Positions 16,749-26,343 of a stretch of DNA of 64,000 nucleotides are shown one piece after another. The notes under the pieces are model-generated. The model saw nothing but the letters and a program-made list of their open reading frames with translations, was not told where the DNA came from and made no database searches. The stretch spans positions 1 to 64,000 of the forward strand of contig JAILNS010000006.1 of assembly GCA_024691305.1 (NCBI GenBank), in the 5' to 3' direction. A program made the translations under genes and the position numbers. Source of the stretch: Lachnospiraceae bacterium (GTDB lineage: Bacteria > Bacillota > Clostridia > Lachnospirales > Lachnospiraceae). Positions within the stretch are counted from its first letter, which is position 1, and every line of letters starts with the position of its first letter.

Positions 16749-18590
16749 ATGAAGGAAAAAGATGTAAGATTTGTCAGGATACTCTTAAGAGCATTGCCTG
16801 AAATGTGGTTTTATGAGATCGTGACGGGCTTTCTGGTCGGTTTATTGGTCCTTCCGGTGCAAAAAGCGTTCAGGCTCATAGCTACCTCTTCCGGTTCTGC
16901 GATAACCACCGCAAACATAGGGGATCTTCTTTCATGGAGACTGGCCGTTTTGATAGTGGTCGGCATTATTCAGGTTCTTCTTCTTAGCGTTACTGAAATA
17001 TCAGCCCCGATTTACTTATGTGATTCGATAATCCGGCAGGAAGAAAAAGGCATCTTTGCGACCCTGAAAAAGGCTTTTGTTGCTGTTCCCAGATTTCTTA
17101 AGCCGGGTGGCATTCTTATTTTTCTTTATGTTCTTATCCTGGTCCCGTTAGCCGGAATCGGAATATCAATAAGTCTTACCGAGGACTTTTATATTCCGAA
17201 TTTTATTCAGAGTGTTATCGACAGTTCTCTTGTCACGGCGATCGCTTTCAGAGCTGTGATTTTTGCTCTGATGATCGTTGGCGTACTGTTCATCTATACA
17301 TTTCACTTTATTCTCATAGATAATGAAAAGCCGTTAAAAGCGATGGCCGGTTCTTTTTCGCTGGTAAAAAAGAACTGGAAGACATTTTTGGTGGATTATA
17401 TCAAGTTTCTTTTAATATGGGGTGTGATATACCTTGTATTTTATATAATCTTTTGTGTTATTCCGTTTAATCTTCTGGAGGATCTGGGAGAAACTTTACC
17501 GACCGGATATATACTTGGACCCGATCAGCTTCTGGAAGATTATACCGAACTTGATGAAGCGGTATATGCATACCGTTTTGGTGCTCTGATCAGTACCTAT
17601 ATCGAAAAATATGTATTCTCAGTATTCTATGCGGTCGGTAACAGTGCCTTCTTTTTGATGCTCACAAGACAGTACTACAGATTTACAAGAGAAGAAAAGG
17701 AATCTTTTGTTCTTAAACCGAAGAATTTCCGTCATCGTATTCTTACTATAGTTTCCGTGATAGTACCCTTTGTTCTGTTGATCGTATCCTTGTTCGGTGC
17801 AGTATTTTTTAATGAACTGTATCCTTACAGGGATCCTGTTCCGGTTGTGGCACACAGGACCGGAGGTTTTCTTTCATCGGAAAACTCTCTTGAAGGAATA
17901 GATATTGCTTCGGAGCACGGATGCTACGCATGTGAGACCGATATTCAGAGGACCGCCGACGGATATTATATTATAAATCATGACAGTGATTTCAAACGTC
18001 TTACCGGAGTTGCCAAAAAACCCGGCGAGATGACTCTTTCTGAGATCAAGGAACTTAAGATAAATGATACTACCGGAAGCGGTGATCTGCTTGAAGTACC
18101 TACCATGGAAGAACTCCTCGACAGAGGTAAGGAAGACGGGATAGTACTGTATCTGGAACTCAAGGGAGTCAGTGCCGATGAAAGAATGGCCGATGATGTT
18201 ATAGCAGCGGTGCGTGAGCGAGATATGACGGATGATGTTGTCATCATTTCTCTTAAACTTGATGTTTTGAATTATATAGAGGATAATTATCCCGAATTTG
18301 AGACCGGTGCACTGATATTCAGCAGTCTCGGGGACGCTTCCAATCTTAAGAGTGATATGATCATAATGGAAGAAGAGATGGCTACTGATGTAAATATCGA
18401 TCTGGTTCACCAGGCAGGCAAGAAGGTTGGGGTATGGACGGTCAATACATATGAGTCCATGTATCATTTCCGTGATGCTACAGTAGACGCGATAATCACG
18501 GATGATCTGATCCTGGCCGAGGATGTGCAAAAAGAACTCGAAGAAAGAACGGATCTTGTTATAGTTGAAGATCGTACCATAGGTAACTGA
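16749..18590 (+). CDS. glycerophosphodiester phosphodiesterase with N-terminal membrane domain
   Basis: 613 residues. The first 340 hold about eight hydrophobic segments of the GDPD membrane-domain type, including LLVLPVQKAFRLI and the TM block FLLIWGVIYLVFYIIFCVI. The C-terminal catalytic TIM barrel begins at VVAHRTGG (about 367) and shows the family pattern HR..........EN, then CETDIQRTADGYYIINHD with metal-binding Glu/Asp and second His. It hydrolyses glycerophosphodiesters to glycerol-3-phosphate and an alcohol, or may act on lipoteichoic-type polymers at the membrane. GGGGGATCG precedes the ATG. Stand-alone, with the EamA gene 15 bases downstream. Confidence 0.9.
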   Translation: MKEKDVRFVRILLRALPEMWFYEIVTGFLVGLLVLPVQKAFRLIATSSGSAITTANIGDLLSWRLAVLIVVGIIQVLLLSVTEISAPIYLCDSIIRQEEKGIFATLKKAFVAVPRFLKPGGILIFLYVLILVPLAGIGISISLTEDFYIPNFIQSVIDSSLVTAIAFRAVIFALMIVGVLFIYTFHFILIDNEKPLKAMAGSFSLVKKNWKTFLVDYIKFLLIWGVIYLVFYIIFCVIPFNLLEDLGETLPTGYILGPDQLLEDYTELDEAVYAYRFGALISTYIEKYVFSVFYAVGNSAFFLMLTRQYYRFTREEKESFVLKPKNFRHRILTIVSVIVPFVLLIVSLFGAVFFNELYPYRDPVPVVAHRTGGFLSSENSLEGIDIASEHGCYACETDIQRTADGYYIINHDSDFKRLTGVAKKPGEMTLSEIKELKINDTTGSGDLLEVPTMEELLDRGKEDGIVLYLELKGVSADERMADDVIAAVRERDMTDDVVIISLKLDVLNYIEDNYPEFETGALIFSSLGDASNLKSDMIIMEEEMATDVNIDLVHQAGKKVGVWTVNTYESMYHFRDATVDAIITDDLILAEDVQKELEERTDLVIVEDRTIGN

Positions 18591-18605
18591 CGGGATATCC
18601 TGGAC

Positions 18606-19472
18606 ATGAAAAATAATTCGCATATAAAAGGCATACTTTGCATATTGGCTGCGGCGTTTGGATTTTCTCTCATGACCTTTTTTGTCAGACTGTCGGGGGA
18701 TCTTCCTACGATGCAGAAGGCTTTTTTCAGAAATGCCGTGGCTGTTTTTGTGGCTGCTGTCCCGCTCATTAAGAGTGAAGATAAATTTAAGATCAAAAAG
18801 GGATCCTTTGGAGACATAGCATTTAGATGTATCTTCGGTACAAGTGGGCTTATATGTAATTTCTATGCTATAGATCATCTGGGAATAGCAGATGCAAATA
18901 TGCTAAATAAACTCTCTCCCTTTTTTGCGATACTTCTTTCGATACCGCTGTTAAAAGAAGTGCCTTCGGTGATGGATATAGTTGCGACAGTCATTGCATT
19001 TGCGGGCGCACTTTTCATCATAAGACCGGGAGGAGATATGTCTGTGATCCCCGCACTCATTGGTCTCTACGGAGGATTCGGAGCCGGAACTGCCTACGTT
19101 TTTGTAAGAAGACTTGGCCAAAAAGGAGAAAGGACTCCGGTAATCGTCTTTTGCTTTTCGGTGTTCTCGTGTATGGTGACGCTGCCGTTCATTATATTTG
19201 ATTATCATCCGATGAGCCCGTTTCAATGGATGTGTCTGATACTGGCAGGAGCATCGGCATCTTTGGGACAGTTTGGAATAACTTCCGCATACAGATTTGC
19301 ACCTGCCAAAGAGATATCCGTATTTGACTATACCCAGGTCATATTTGCCGCAATACTCGGTATGATCTTTTTACACGAAACTCCGGTGCCGCTCAGCGTG
19401 GCAGGCTATGCGATCATAATAGGTGTGGCAGTCGTAAGATGGAGATATACACTGAGTCTTAAGGATGATTGA
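18606..19472 (+). CDS. EamA/DMT-family transporter
   Basis: 288 residues with ten predicted helices in two EamA repeats (first repeat near 8-140, second from about 150), ending in a basic tail. Motifs such as GFSLMTFFVRL at the first helix and the PFFAILLSIPLLKEVP segment are typical of the drug/metabolite superfamily. It exports or imports a small metabolite that cannot be predicted. The ATG follows weakly spaced GGGATATCC, so translation may depend on the upstream gene. The downstream rarA starts after 17 bases. Confidence 0.88.
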   Translation: MKNNSHIKGILCILAAAFGFSLMTFFVRLSGDLPTMQKAFFRNAVAVFVAAVPLIKSEDKFKIKKGSFGDIAFRCIFGTSGLICNFYAIDHLGIADANMLNKLSPFFAILLSIPLLKEVPSVMDIVATVIAFAGALFIIRPGGDMSVIPALIGLYGGFGAGTAYVFVRRLGQKGERTPVIVFCFSVFSCMVTLPFIIFDYHPMSPFQWMCLILAGASASLGQFGITSAYRFAPAKEISVFDYTQVIFAAILGMIFLHETPVPLSVAGYAIIIGVAVVRWRYTLSLKDD

Positions 19473-19489
19473 TGGGGATTTGATAAGTT

Positions 19490-20833
19490 ATGGACCTTTT
19501 TGAATATATGGCTGAAAACAAAAAAGAGACGGAATCTCCGCTGGCCGCAAGGATGCGTCCAAGAACCCTCGATGAAGTCGTGGGCCAGGAAGATATAATA
19601 GGTAAGGACAAACTCTTATACCGTGCGATCAAGGCCGACAGGATAAGCTCGATCATACTTTACGGCCCTCCCGGGACAGGGAAGACGACGCTTGCCAAGG
19701 TTATTGCCAATACGACCTCTGCCGATTTCCACCAGGTAAATGCTACCATCGCAGGCAAGAAGGACATGGAAGAGGTAGTGGCCAAGGCCAAGAATAATCT
19801 CGGCGGATTCGGGCGCAAGACCATTCTCTTTATTGACGAGATACACAGATTCAACAAGGCACAGCAGGATTATCTGCTTCCCTATGTGGAAGACGGAACC
19901 GTGATACTTATCGGAGCGACGACCGAGAATCCCTATTTTGAGGTCAACGGTGCTTTGATCTCCAGATCACGCATATTTGAATTAAAGCCTTTGTCCAAAG
20001 AAAATGTGCTCACCCTGATAAACCGTGCATTCACATCCGAGCGGGGAGTGAGTTCTTTTAATGCGGATATCACAGATGAAGCGGCTTCATTTCTGGCGGA
20101 TGTCGCAGACGGGGATGCGAGAGCGGCTCTTAATGCCGTGGAACTTGCGGTACTTACCACCGATCCTTCCGAGGACGGTAAGATCCACATAGATATTCAG
20201 GTCGCCGAGGAATGCATACAGAAAAAAGCCATTCGTTACGATAAGACCGGCGATAACCATTACGATACCATCGCAGCTTTTATAGAATCGATGTGTGGAT
20301 CGGATCCCGATGCTGCGATATATTACCTTGCGAGAATGCTGTCTGCGGGCGAGGATGTAAAATATATAGCAAGACGTATGCTGGTCGCCGCATCCGAAGA
20401 AGTCGGTAATGCAGACCCGATGGCCATATGTGTTGCTGCTTCTGCGGCCATAGCGGTAGAGAGAGTCGGAATGCCGGAGGGCAGGATCATACTTGCACAG
20501 GCGGCTTCTTATATCGCATCGGCGCCTAAATCCAATGCAGCATATCTGGGCATAGAAAAGGCAATGAAGATAGTGAGGGATACCGGAAATCTGCCTATAC
20601 CTCCTTATCTTCAGGATTCGTCATACAAGGGTGCTGCAAAACTGGGAAGGGGTGTGGGTTATAAATACGCACATGACTATCCGGGACACTGGGTCGACCA
20701 GCAGTATCTGCCCGATGCGATCAAAGACGAACATATATATGAACCAAACGATATAGGACATGAAGCTGAGATTAAGAAGTATTTTGCAAAGATCGGCAAA
20801 CAGGCCGAAAGATACAGTACCGAAAAAAGGTGA
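19490..20833 (+). CDS. rarA: replication-associated recombination protein A (AAA+ ATPase)
   Basis: 447 residues, similar in length and motifs to MgsA/RarA: PLAARMRPRTLDEVVGQ at the N-terminus, Walker A GPPGTGKTT, Walker B LFIDEIHRFNKAQQD, sensor 1 GATTENPYF and the C-terminal tetramerisation block (AIYYLARMLSAGED, RRMLVAASEEVG). It acts on stalled replication forks with SSB. It overlaps the beginning of the HD-GYP gene region. All core motifs are intact. Confidence 0.94.
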   Translation: MDLFEYMAENKKETESPLAARMRPRTLDEVVGQEDIIGKDKLLYRAIKADRISSIILYGPPGTGKTTLAKVIANTTSADFHQVNATIAGKKDMEEVVAKAKNNLGGFGRKTILFIDEIHRFNKAQQDYLLPYVEDGTVILIGATTENPYFEVNGALISRSRIFELKPLSKENVLTLINRAFTSERGVSSFNADITDEAASFLADVADGDARAALNAVELAVLTTDPSEDGKIHIDIQVAEECIQKKAIRYDKTGDNHYDTIAAFIESMCGSDPDAAIYYLARMLSAGEDVKYIARRMLVAASEEVGNADPMAICVAASAAIAVERVGMPEGRIILAQAASYIASAPKSNAAYLGIEKAMKIVRDTGNLPIPPYLQDSSYKGAAKLGRGVGYKYAHDYPGHWVDQQYLPDAIKDEHIYEPNDIGHEAEIKKYFAKIGKQAERYSTEKR

Positions 20834-20838
20834 GGATC

Positions 20839-22551
20839 ATGATGGAAGATATAAGTTTATACTATGAAATCCTTTTTACTCTGTCTCTGATACTTTCTAT
20901 GGCATACGTTTTTGTATGGCATAAACATTTTGATGTGCATATTACCATTTTGTATGTACTTATCCCGATAGTGAATATGGGATATGTTTTCCGTATACAG
21001 TCAGAGAACCTTGAAGAAGCACTGATGGCAAATAAACTGGTATATCTAGGCGGATGTTACCTTATCCTGTTTGTTTTATTAAGCATACTTGAACTATGTG
21101 ATATAAATGTCAGCCGTAAGTTCTCGGTCGTACTTATACTTATAAGTACCGTGATCTATTCGTTTGCACTTTCGACAGGGGATTATGATATTTTTTACAA
21201 GAGTGTTTCTTTTGACATATCCGATCCGACACATCTTGCCAAGGAATACGCCTTCGGTCATACCTGTTTTTACATAATGGTCATCGCTTATTTCGTTGCA
21301 GGACTGGTTGCGATAATATACAGTCTCAAGATGAAATCCCAGGTCTCAGACAAGACTCTGTGGCTTCTTTTTATGACACAGTCGATCGCTATAGTAGCAT
21401 TTTTTATCGGAAAAGTGGTAACGATCAGGTACGAGCTTACTCCGCTTGCTTATGTGATAGCCCAGATAATCTTCCTTGATATCATAAACCGGATAAATCT
21501 CTACGATATTATGGATACGGGAATAGATTCCCTTGTGGAAACGGGTGATACGGGATTTGCTTCTTTTGATTTTAAACTCAACTATCTGGGAAGTAATGCC
21601 ACTGCCAAGTCTGTAATTCCCGAACTTGGCAAATTCCATGTCGATTCATCCATTGAAAAAGCGGGTGATTCGGGTAAAGAGATCAGTGAATGGATAAGCA
21701 GTTTCAAAGAGAACAACGAGAATAACCGTTTTTACTATAAAAAGGACGACAAGACTTATCTGGTAGAGGTCCGTTATCTGTTTGACGGTGTCGCAAAGAG
21801 AGGGTATCAGCTTTTTATAAAAGACGATACCATTCAGCAAAAATATATCGCAACGATCAAAAACTACAACTCCGATCTAAAGGCAGAGGTCAAAAAGCAG
21901 ACAAAGAGCATCCTCGATATGCATGACAGGCTGATCATGAGTATGGCGATGATGGTAGAGAGCCGGGATAACTCGACAGGCGGACATATCAGACGAACAA
22001 GTGACGTCGTCAGAATGATAGTTGATGAGATGCGTAAGGACAATGTTCTTAAACTGAGTGAGGAATTCTTCGAGGCTATAATAAAGGCGGCACCGATGCA
22101 TGATCTTGGTAAGATAGCCGTAGATGATGAGATCCTTCGTAAGCCCGGGCGGTTTACTCCGGAAGAATTCGATAAGATGAAAAAGCATGCCGAAGAAGGG
22201 GCGCGCATAGTCCATGAGATACTTAAGGGAACGGATGATAAATTTTTCCACAGAATAGCTGAAAATGTGGCGCATTACCATCATGAAAGATATGACGGAT
22301 CGGGATATCCCAAGGGATTAAAAGGAGACGATATACCGCTTGAAGCTCGTATCATGGCCGTTGCGGACGTATACGATGCGCTGGTCAGCAAAAGAGTATA
22401 CAAAGAGAGTATGAGCTTTGAGGAAGCGGATAAGATAATAATGGAAGGCATGGGAAAACATTTTGATAAGAGACTTGAGCCTTACTACATAAAAGCAAGA
22501 CCGGCACTGGAGGCTTATTACAGGTCGGAAGACCAGGGGGAAGAAGCATGA
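20839..22551 (+). CDS. membrane protein with HD-GYP cyclic-di-GMP phosphodiesterase domain
   Basis: About 570 residues: seven N-terminal helices of the histidine-kinase 7TM sensor type (to about 225), a PAS-like segment (about 230-335), a short coiled linker, then an HD-GYP domain. The HD pair is in APMHDLGKIAVDD and the GYP motif is in YDGSGYPKGLKGDDIP, both intact, so hydrolysis of cyclic di-GMP is expected. ATG 20839 or 20842 is preferred over GTG 20830 because AGGTGAGG stands 5-7 bases before. It shares a 4-base overlap with the aldo/keto reductase. It may oppose the GGDEF protein at 4.6 kb. Confidence 0.9.
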   Translation: MMEDISLYYEILFTLSLILSMAYVFVWHKHFDVHITILYVLIPIVNMGYVFRIQSENLEEALMANKLVYLGGCYLILFVLLSILELCDINVSRKFSVVLILISTVIYSFALSTGDYDIFYKSVSFDISDPTHLAKEYAFGHTCFYIMVIAYFVAGLVAIIYSLKMKSQVSDKTLWLLFMTQSIAIVAFFIGKVVTIRYELTPLAYVIAQIIFLDIINRINLYDIMDTGIDSLVETGDTGFASFDFKLNYLGSNATAKSVIPELGKFHVDSSIEKAGDSGKEISEWISSFKENNENNRFYYKKDDKTYLVEVRYLFDGVAKRGYQLFIKDDTIQQKYIATIKNYNSDLKAEVKKQTKSILDMHDRLIMSMAMMVESRDNSTGGHIRRTSDVVRMIVDEMRKDNVLKLSEEFFEAIIKAAPMHDLGKIAVDDEILRKPGRFTPEEFDKMKKHAEEGARIVHEILKGTDDKFFHRIAENVAHYHHERYDGSGYPKGLKGDDIPLEARIMAVADVYDALVSKRVYKESMSFEEADKIIMEGMGKHFDKRLEPYYIKARPALEAYYRSEDQGEEA

Positions 22552-23384
22552 AAGAATTTGTTTTAAAAAACGGTGTAGCTATACCCGCAGTGGGCTTTGG
22601 ATCTTTTCTTTCTACGGACGGAAAAGGAAAAACAGCCATAAAAGATGCACTTGATGCGGGGTACAGATATATCGACACCGCAAGCTTCTACTATAACGAG
22701 GATGAGATAGGTGAAGCTCTTGCAGAATACGATATAGACAGAAAAGACGTTTTTTTGTGCAGTAAGGTATGGCCCGCAGATATAGACGGCGATAAGACGC
22801 TTGCTTCGTTTGAAGAATCCTGCAAAAAGCTTGGGACCGATTATCTGGATATGTTTCTTATACACTGGCCGAGACTTTCGCCTGATGATGAAGAGTGGTA
22901 TGTCGGAGTAAGGAAGGCCTGGGCTGCCATGGAGAGACTGTATGATGAGGGCAGGATACGGGCTATAGGTTTATCCAACTTTCTTCCGCATCATCTAAGA
23001 AAGGTACTTGAAACGGCACGTATCAGACCCATGGTCGACCAGCTTGAGCTTCATGTCGGATATATGCAGGAATACACGCTTTCATATCTTAAGGAGGAAG
23101 AAATATTGCCTCAGGCCTGGAGCCCTCTCGGAAGAGCCAGAGTCATAAACGATGAGTATATATCCAAGATAGCAGCCAAATATAATAAGACAAATGCGCA
23201 GATACTCCTTAGATATCTCATACAGCGTGACATACCTGTAATTCCCAAGGCATCGAGTCCGGAAAGATTGAAGGAAAATCTGGATGTATTCGGATTTGAT
23301 ATGACCGAGGATGATATATCTTATCTTTCATGTCTGCCTGAAAGAGGCTGGTCCGGCGAGCATCCGGATCTGCCCAGACCGTAG
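22548..23384 (+). CDS. aldo/keto reductase
   Basis: 278 residues of the AKR5/2,5-diketo-gluconate reductase-like group. Catalytic tetrad visible: Asp in RYIDTASFY, Tyr in FYYNEDEIG, Lys in LCSKVWP and His in FLIHWPR. NADPH-binding residues in IPVIPKASSPERLKENL near the end. It reduces an aldehyde or ketone; the substrate is not resolved. It starts in an ATGA overlap with the HD-GYP gene. The stop codon lies within the first copy of a degenerate repeat (23367-23383), so its last residues DLPRP are part of that repeat. Confidence 0.92.
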   Translation: MKEFVLKNGVAIPAVGFGSFLSTDGKGKTAIKDALDAGYRYIDTASFYYNEDEIGEALAEYDIDRKDVFLCSKVWPADIDGDKTLASFEESCKKLGTDYLDMFLIHWPRLSPDDEEWYVGVRKAWAAMERLYDEGRIRAIGLSNFLPHHLRKVLETARIRPMVDQLELHVGYMQEYTLSYLKEEEILPQAWSPLGRARVINDEYISKIAAKYNKTNAQILLRYLIQRDIPVIPKASSPERLKENLDVFGFDMTEDDISYLSCLPERGWSGEHPDLPRP

Positions 23385-23435
23385 CTGTTCGAGCCCAGAC
23401 CGCAGATCTGCCCATCCCGATCTGCCCAGACCGTA
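23367..23435. repeat. degenerate tandem repeat spanning the aldo/keto reductase stop codon
   Basis: GATCTGCCCAGACCGTA occurs at 23367-23383 (ending in the TAG stop region) and identically at 23419-23435, with two partial copies between (GAGCCCAGACCGCA at 23391-23404 and GATCTGCCCATCCC at 23405-23418). The array fills the gap to the next ATG (23439), and no ribosome binding site is left in front of that gene. Confidence 0.85.
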
Positions 23436-23438
23436 AAT

Positions 23439-24791
23439 ATGAACCGACGAGAATGGAAAAAACAAAATCTGACCAATCATCAGAAAAATACACGGAAAGT
23501 ATTGATGTTGACCTCAGCGGTCATAGGCGTGATAGCCCTGATAACTGCGGTCTTTTTGATATTGCACCCCGTTCTGAAAGATGCTTTTGATAACAGCACT
23601 CCTGGTGACAGCGATCCAAAACCCGTTGTAGAGGCACTGCCAAAAGACTCAAGTATCTTGACCAATTCAGTCAAACAGACAGATGCCTACGACATAGAAA
23701 CGGTCGAAAACAGTGAAGAAAGCGACTTGACCGAAGAGGATAACGAAGATACCGATGACGGAAACTTTGACTTAACCGAATGGAAGTCGTCGCATACCCC
23801 TGTAAGAGGCATATACCTTACGGGACCGACCGCCGGAAGTGAGAGATTTGATGAAATCCTGGAGCTTCTGGATGATACCGAGTTAAATGCCGTAGTACTT
23901 GATATCAAGAGCGATGAGGGAAATATCACATTTAAGATGGAACACGGCACACCAAAAGATATCGGAGCATGTGTAGGTTATATAAGGGATATGGAAGGCC
24001 TTATGCAAACATTAAAAGAGCATGAGATCTATACGATAGCCAGGATAGCATGCTTTAAGGATCCCATTCTTGCAGGGGCAAAGGAAACATGTGCGCTAAA
24101 GACTGCAGAGGGGGTAAACGTGACGGACGGAAACGGTCTGGAATGGGTAAATCCCTGCAGTGAGGAAGTGTGGGAATACCTGATAGAGATAGCAGAGTAT
24201 TGTGCAGACCTTGGGTTTGATGAGATACAGTATGATTATGTCAGGTTTCCCGTAGGTGATACTGCGGAAAATGCTGATTTTGGTATGGAACTTACGCCTG
24301 CCGACAAACATATCTATATCGAGGATTTCTTAAAAACCGCTTCGGAAAGGCTTCATTCCAGAGGCGTTCCTGTTACTGCGGATGTATTCGGAACCGTCAT
24401 AGGAAATGAAGTTGACGTGGAAATGGTGGGGCAGGACTATGTTGAACTGGCATCCTGTGTGGATGCACTGTGTCCGATGGTATATCCGTCGCACTACGGA
24501 AACAATGTGTTCGGAATACCGGTTCCGGACGCTAAGCCATATGATACAGTGTATGCGGCACTTATGATGTCGGTGGATGAATTAAAAGACGTGAGCGAAG
24601 ATGAACGCGCAATAGTAAGACCATGGCTTCAGTCTTTTACAGCAACCTGGATAGGCGGACACATATCTTACGGTCCAAAACAGATACGGGAACAGATAAA
24701 AGCCGTAGAAGATGCCGGATATGATGAGTGGATACTGTGGAACGCCAAGAATAATTATCCGCATATCGATATGGAGGATGAAGAGCCATGA
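23439..24791 (+). CDS. membrane-anchored DUF4015 putative glycoside hydrolase
   Basis: 450 residues. Basic N-terminus and one helix (about 22-44, VLMLTSAVIGVIALITAVFL), an acidic disordered linker rich in D/E/S (about 50-115), then a TIM-barrel-like DUF4015 domain starting at VRGIYLTGPTAGS with LNAVVLDIKSDEGNITF, DEIQYDYVRFPVGD, VTADVFGTV and ALCPMVYPSHY. The family is related to GH13-like alpha-glucosidases but its substrate is not established. The domain should be outside the cell. The gene has no Shine-Dalgarno; the repeat carries right up to the start. The next ATG in frame is inside the helix, so this start is best. Confidence 0.82.
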   Translation: MNRREWKKQNLTNHQKNTRKVLMLTSAVIGVIALITAVFLILHPVLKDAFDNSTPGDSDPKPVVEALPKDSSILTNSVKQTDAYDIETVENSEESDLTEEDNEDTDDGNFDLTEWKSSHTPVRGIYLTGPTAGSERFDEILELLDDTELNAVVLDIKSDEGNITFKMEHGTPKDIGACVGYIRDMEGLMQTLKEHEIYTIARIACFKDPILAGAKETCALKTAEGVNVTDGNGLEWVNPCSEEVWEYLIEIAEYCADLGFDEIQYDYVRFPVGDTAENADFGMELTPADKHIYIEDFLKTASERLHSRGVPVTADVFGTVIGNEVDVEMVGQDYVELASCVDALCPMVYPSHYGNNVFGIPVPDAKPYDTVYAALMMSVDELKDVSEDERAIVRPWLQSFTATWIGGHISYGPKQIREQIKAVEDAGYDEWILWNAKNNYPHIDMEDEEP

Positions 24792-24815
24792 TAAAAACGG
24801 AAAAGGGGTCATACA

Positions 24816-25661
24816 ATGAAGTTCAGTGACAGCTGTGCAAGGTGCATGTATGACAGGCAGAAGAATAAAACGGATAATAAGGAATATCTGGCTGAGATAA
24901 AAGCCGTACTTGATAACAGGACGCAAGATGTTACGAGTCCCGAGATAGTTATCGAATTTAACCGTATATATGAGAAGTATTTCGGAGAGCTTCCCGATTA
25001 TACGGCAATCAAGCGTAAGTATAACGATCTGGTCCTTTCCATGGAGGCAGATATACGTAAAGAAATAGAAACTTCAAAGGATCCGCTCGCAACATCCATA
25101 GTAATGGCAAGAATAGGTAATTACATTGATTTTGGGGCACTTAATAAGGTCGATCCCGATACATTCCTTGAGCTTTTTGATGATACCGTGATGCGGGATG
25201 ATGAGAGTGCGGTATATGAGTCTTTTTGCAATCAGTGTAAGACAGCATCTTCTTTTCTGTTATTGACTGATAATTGCGGCGAGATAGTGCTGGATAAACT
25301 GATGCTCGAACAGTTAAAGAAACGATTCCCGAATCTTGACATCACAGTAATGGTACGGGGCGGCGATGTTTCAAACGACGCTACCATGGAAGATGCGATG
25401 TATGTCGGTATCGACAGCGTGGGACGGGTCATTACGAACGGAAAAAAGATAGCAGGCACGGTATATCCGTTGCTTTCAGATGAGGCAAGAGATGCAGTTG
25501 ACGGTGCGGATATCATCTTTTCCAAAGGACAGGCAAATTATGAGTCTTTTGCGGGGGAGGGAAGGCATGCCTTTTATACTTTTTTGTGTAAATGCGATCT
25601 GTTCATAAACAGGTTTAATGTCCCGAAGCTTACGGGAATGTTTGTTGAAGAACAGGAATAA
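24816..25661 (+). CDS. DUF89 (damage-control phosphatase/ARMT1-like) protein
   Basis: 281 residues. The N-terminal CARCMYDRQ pair of cysteines, the metal-binding LLTDNCGEIVLDKLMLE and the ending FSKGQANYESFAGEG are hallmark motifs of DUF89. The family dephosphorylates damaged sugar phosphates and related metabolites with Ni/Mn; subfamily I members of this short length include a plant and archaeal group without a clear substrate. Strong ribosome binding site AAAGGGG. It is followed after 10 bases by a HAD nucleotidase, giving a metabolite-repair pair. Confidence 0.82.
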   Translation: MKFSDSCARCMYDRQKNKTDNKEYLAEIKAVLDNRTQDVTSPEIVIEFNRIYEKYFGELPDYTAIKRKYNDLVLSMEADIRKEIETSKDPLATSIVMARIGNYIDFGALNKVDPDTFLELFDDTVMRDDESAVYESFCNQCKTASSFLLLTDNCGEIVLDKLMLEQLKKRFPNLDITVMVRGGDVSNDATMEDAMYVGIDSVGRVITNGKKIAGTVYPLLSDEARDAVDGADIIFSKGQANYESFAGEGRHAFYTFLCKCDLFINRFNVPKLTGMFVEEQE

Positions 25662-25671
25662 GGAAAACAAT

Positions 25672-26268
25672 ATGAATATTTACGTTGATTTTGATGATTG
25701 TCTTTGTGAGACAGCTTTATATTTTTCGGGACTTGCAAAGGAACTTTTCGGAGTAGATGTTCCGTATAAGGATATAAGATACTTTGACCTTAAAAAATCT
25801 TTTTCACTGACGGATGAACAGTATGAATATATGATGATCGAAGGGCACAGACCGGAAATCCTCATGTCTTATGAGGAGACTTCCGGTGCAGTTGAGACTG
25901 TAAATGCATGGCTTAACGAAGGACATGATGTATCCGTGATAACCGGGCGTCCTTACGTCGCATATGAAGCATCCAGAACGTGGCTTGATAAGCATGGGCT
26001 TGACCGTGTTAAAATGTATTGTCTTAATAAGTACGGGCGTGATGCCTTTATAAAAAACAGTGAATTTAATCTTGAGATCGATGATTATCTAAAGATGAAT
26101 TTTGATCTTGCGGTGGAAGATTCACCAAGTGCATTTTCTTTCTTCGAACACCTTCCTAATCTGAAGGTGCTCGTCTTTGACCGTCCCTGGAACCGCGATC
26201 ATAAGTTTCCCGGAGAAAATTATCATCGTTGCAGGGATTGGACCGAGATCAGAAAACTGACGAATTGA
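25672..26268 (+). CDS. HAD-family 5'(3')-deoxyribonucleotidase-like hydrolase
   Basis: 198 residues. HAD motif I is DFDDCLCETA (nucleophile and acid/base Asp at residues 5 and 7), motif II lies in SVITGRP, and motif III/IV in LAVEDSPSAFSFFEH. The alpha-helical cap between motif I and II (YFSGLAKELFGVDVPYKD) is like the NT5C/YorS group that acts on deoxynucleoside monophosphates, but bacterial members are untested in many cases. ATG 25672 is chosen over the upstream in-frame start because AAGGAAAACAAT precedes it. Neighbour of the DUF89 gene. Confidence 0.8.
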   Translation: MNIYVDFDDCLCETALYFSGLAKELFGVDVPYKDIRYFDLKKSFSLTDEQYEYMMIEGHRPEILMSYEETSGAVETVNAWLNEGHDVSVITGRPYVAYEASRTWLDKHGLDRVKMYCLNKYGRDAFIKNSEFNLEIDDYLKMNFDLAVEDSPSAFSFFEHLPNLKVLVFDRPWNRDHKFPGENYHRCRDWTEIRKLTN

Positions 26269-26289
26269 AATAGTGATATTTGTATATAT

Positions 26290-26324
26290 TTGACTTATCA
26301 TAGGTGCGGATATACAATGTATAT
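26290..26324 (+). promoter_or_regulatory. mazEF promoter with GTATAT operator palindrome over the -10
   Basis: TTGACT (26290-26295), a 17-base spacer and TACAAT (26313-26318). The palindrome ATATAC-AAT-GTATAT (26310-26324) covers the -10. AbrB/MazE-type antitoxins are known to bind such ATAC/GTAT palindromes, so autorepression by the antitoxin is likely. The ribosome binding site GGAGGTGAT follows at 26331-26339. Confidence 0.78.
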
Positions 26325-26343
26325 ACGTTCGGAGGTGATATAT

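Noticed and set aside
17874-18878. 334-codon open frame on the minus strand opposite the GDPD and EamA genes
   Set aside because: It runs antisense to two well supported genes, has no ribosome binding site or family motif, and its composition is that of a reverse-strand shadow.
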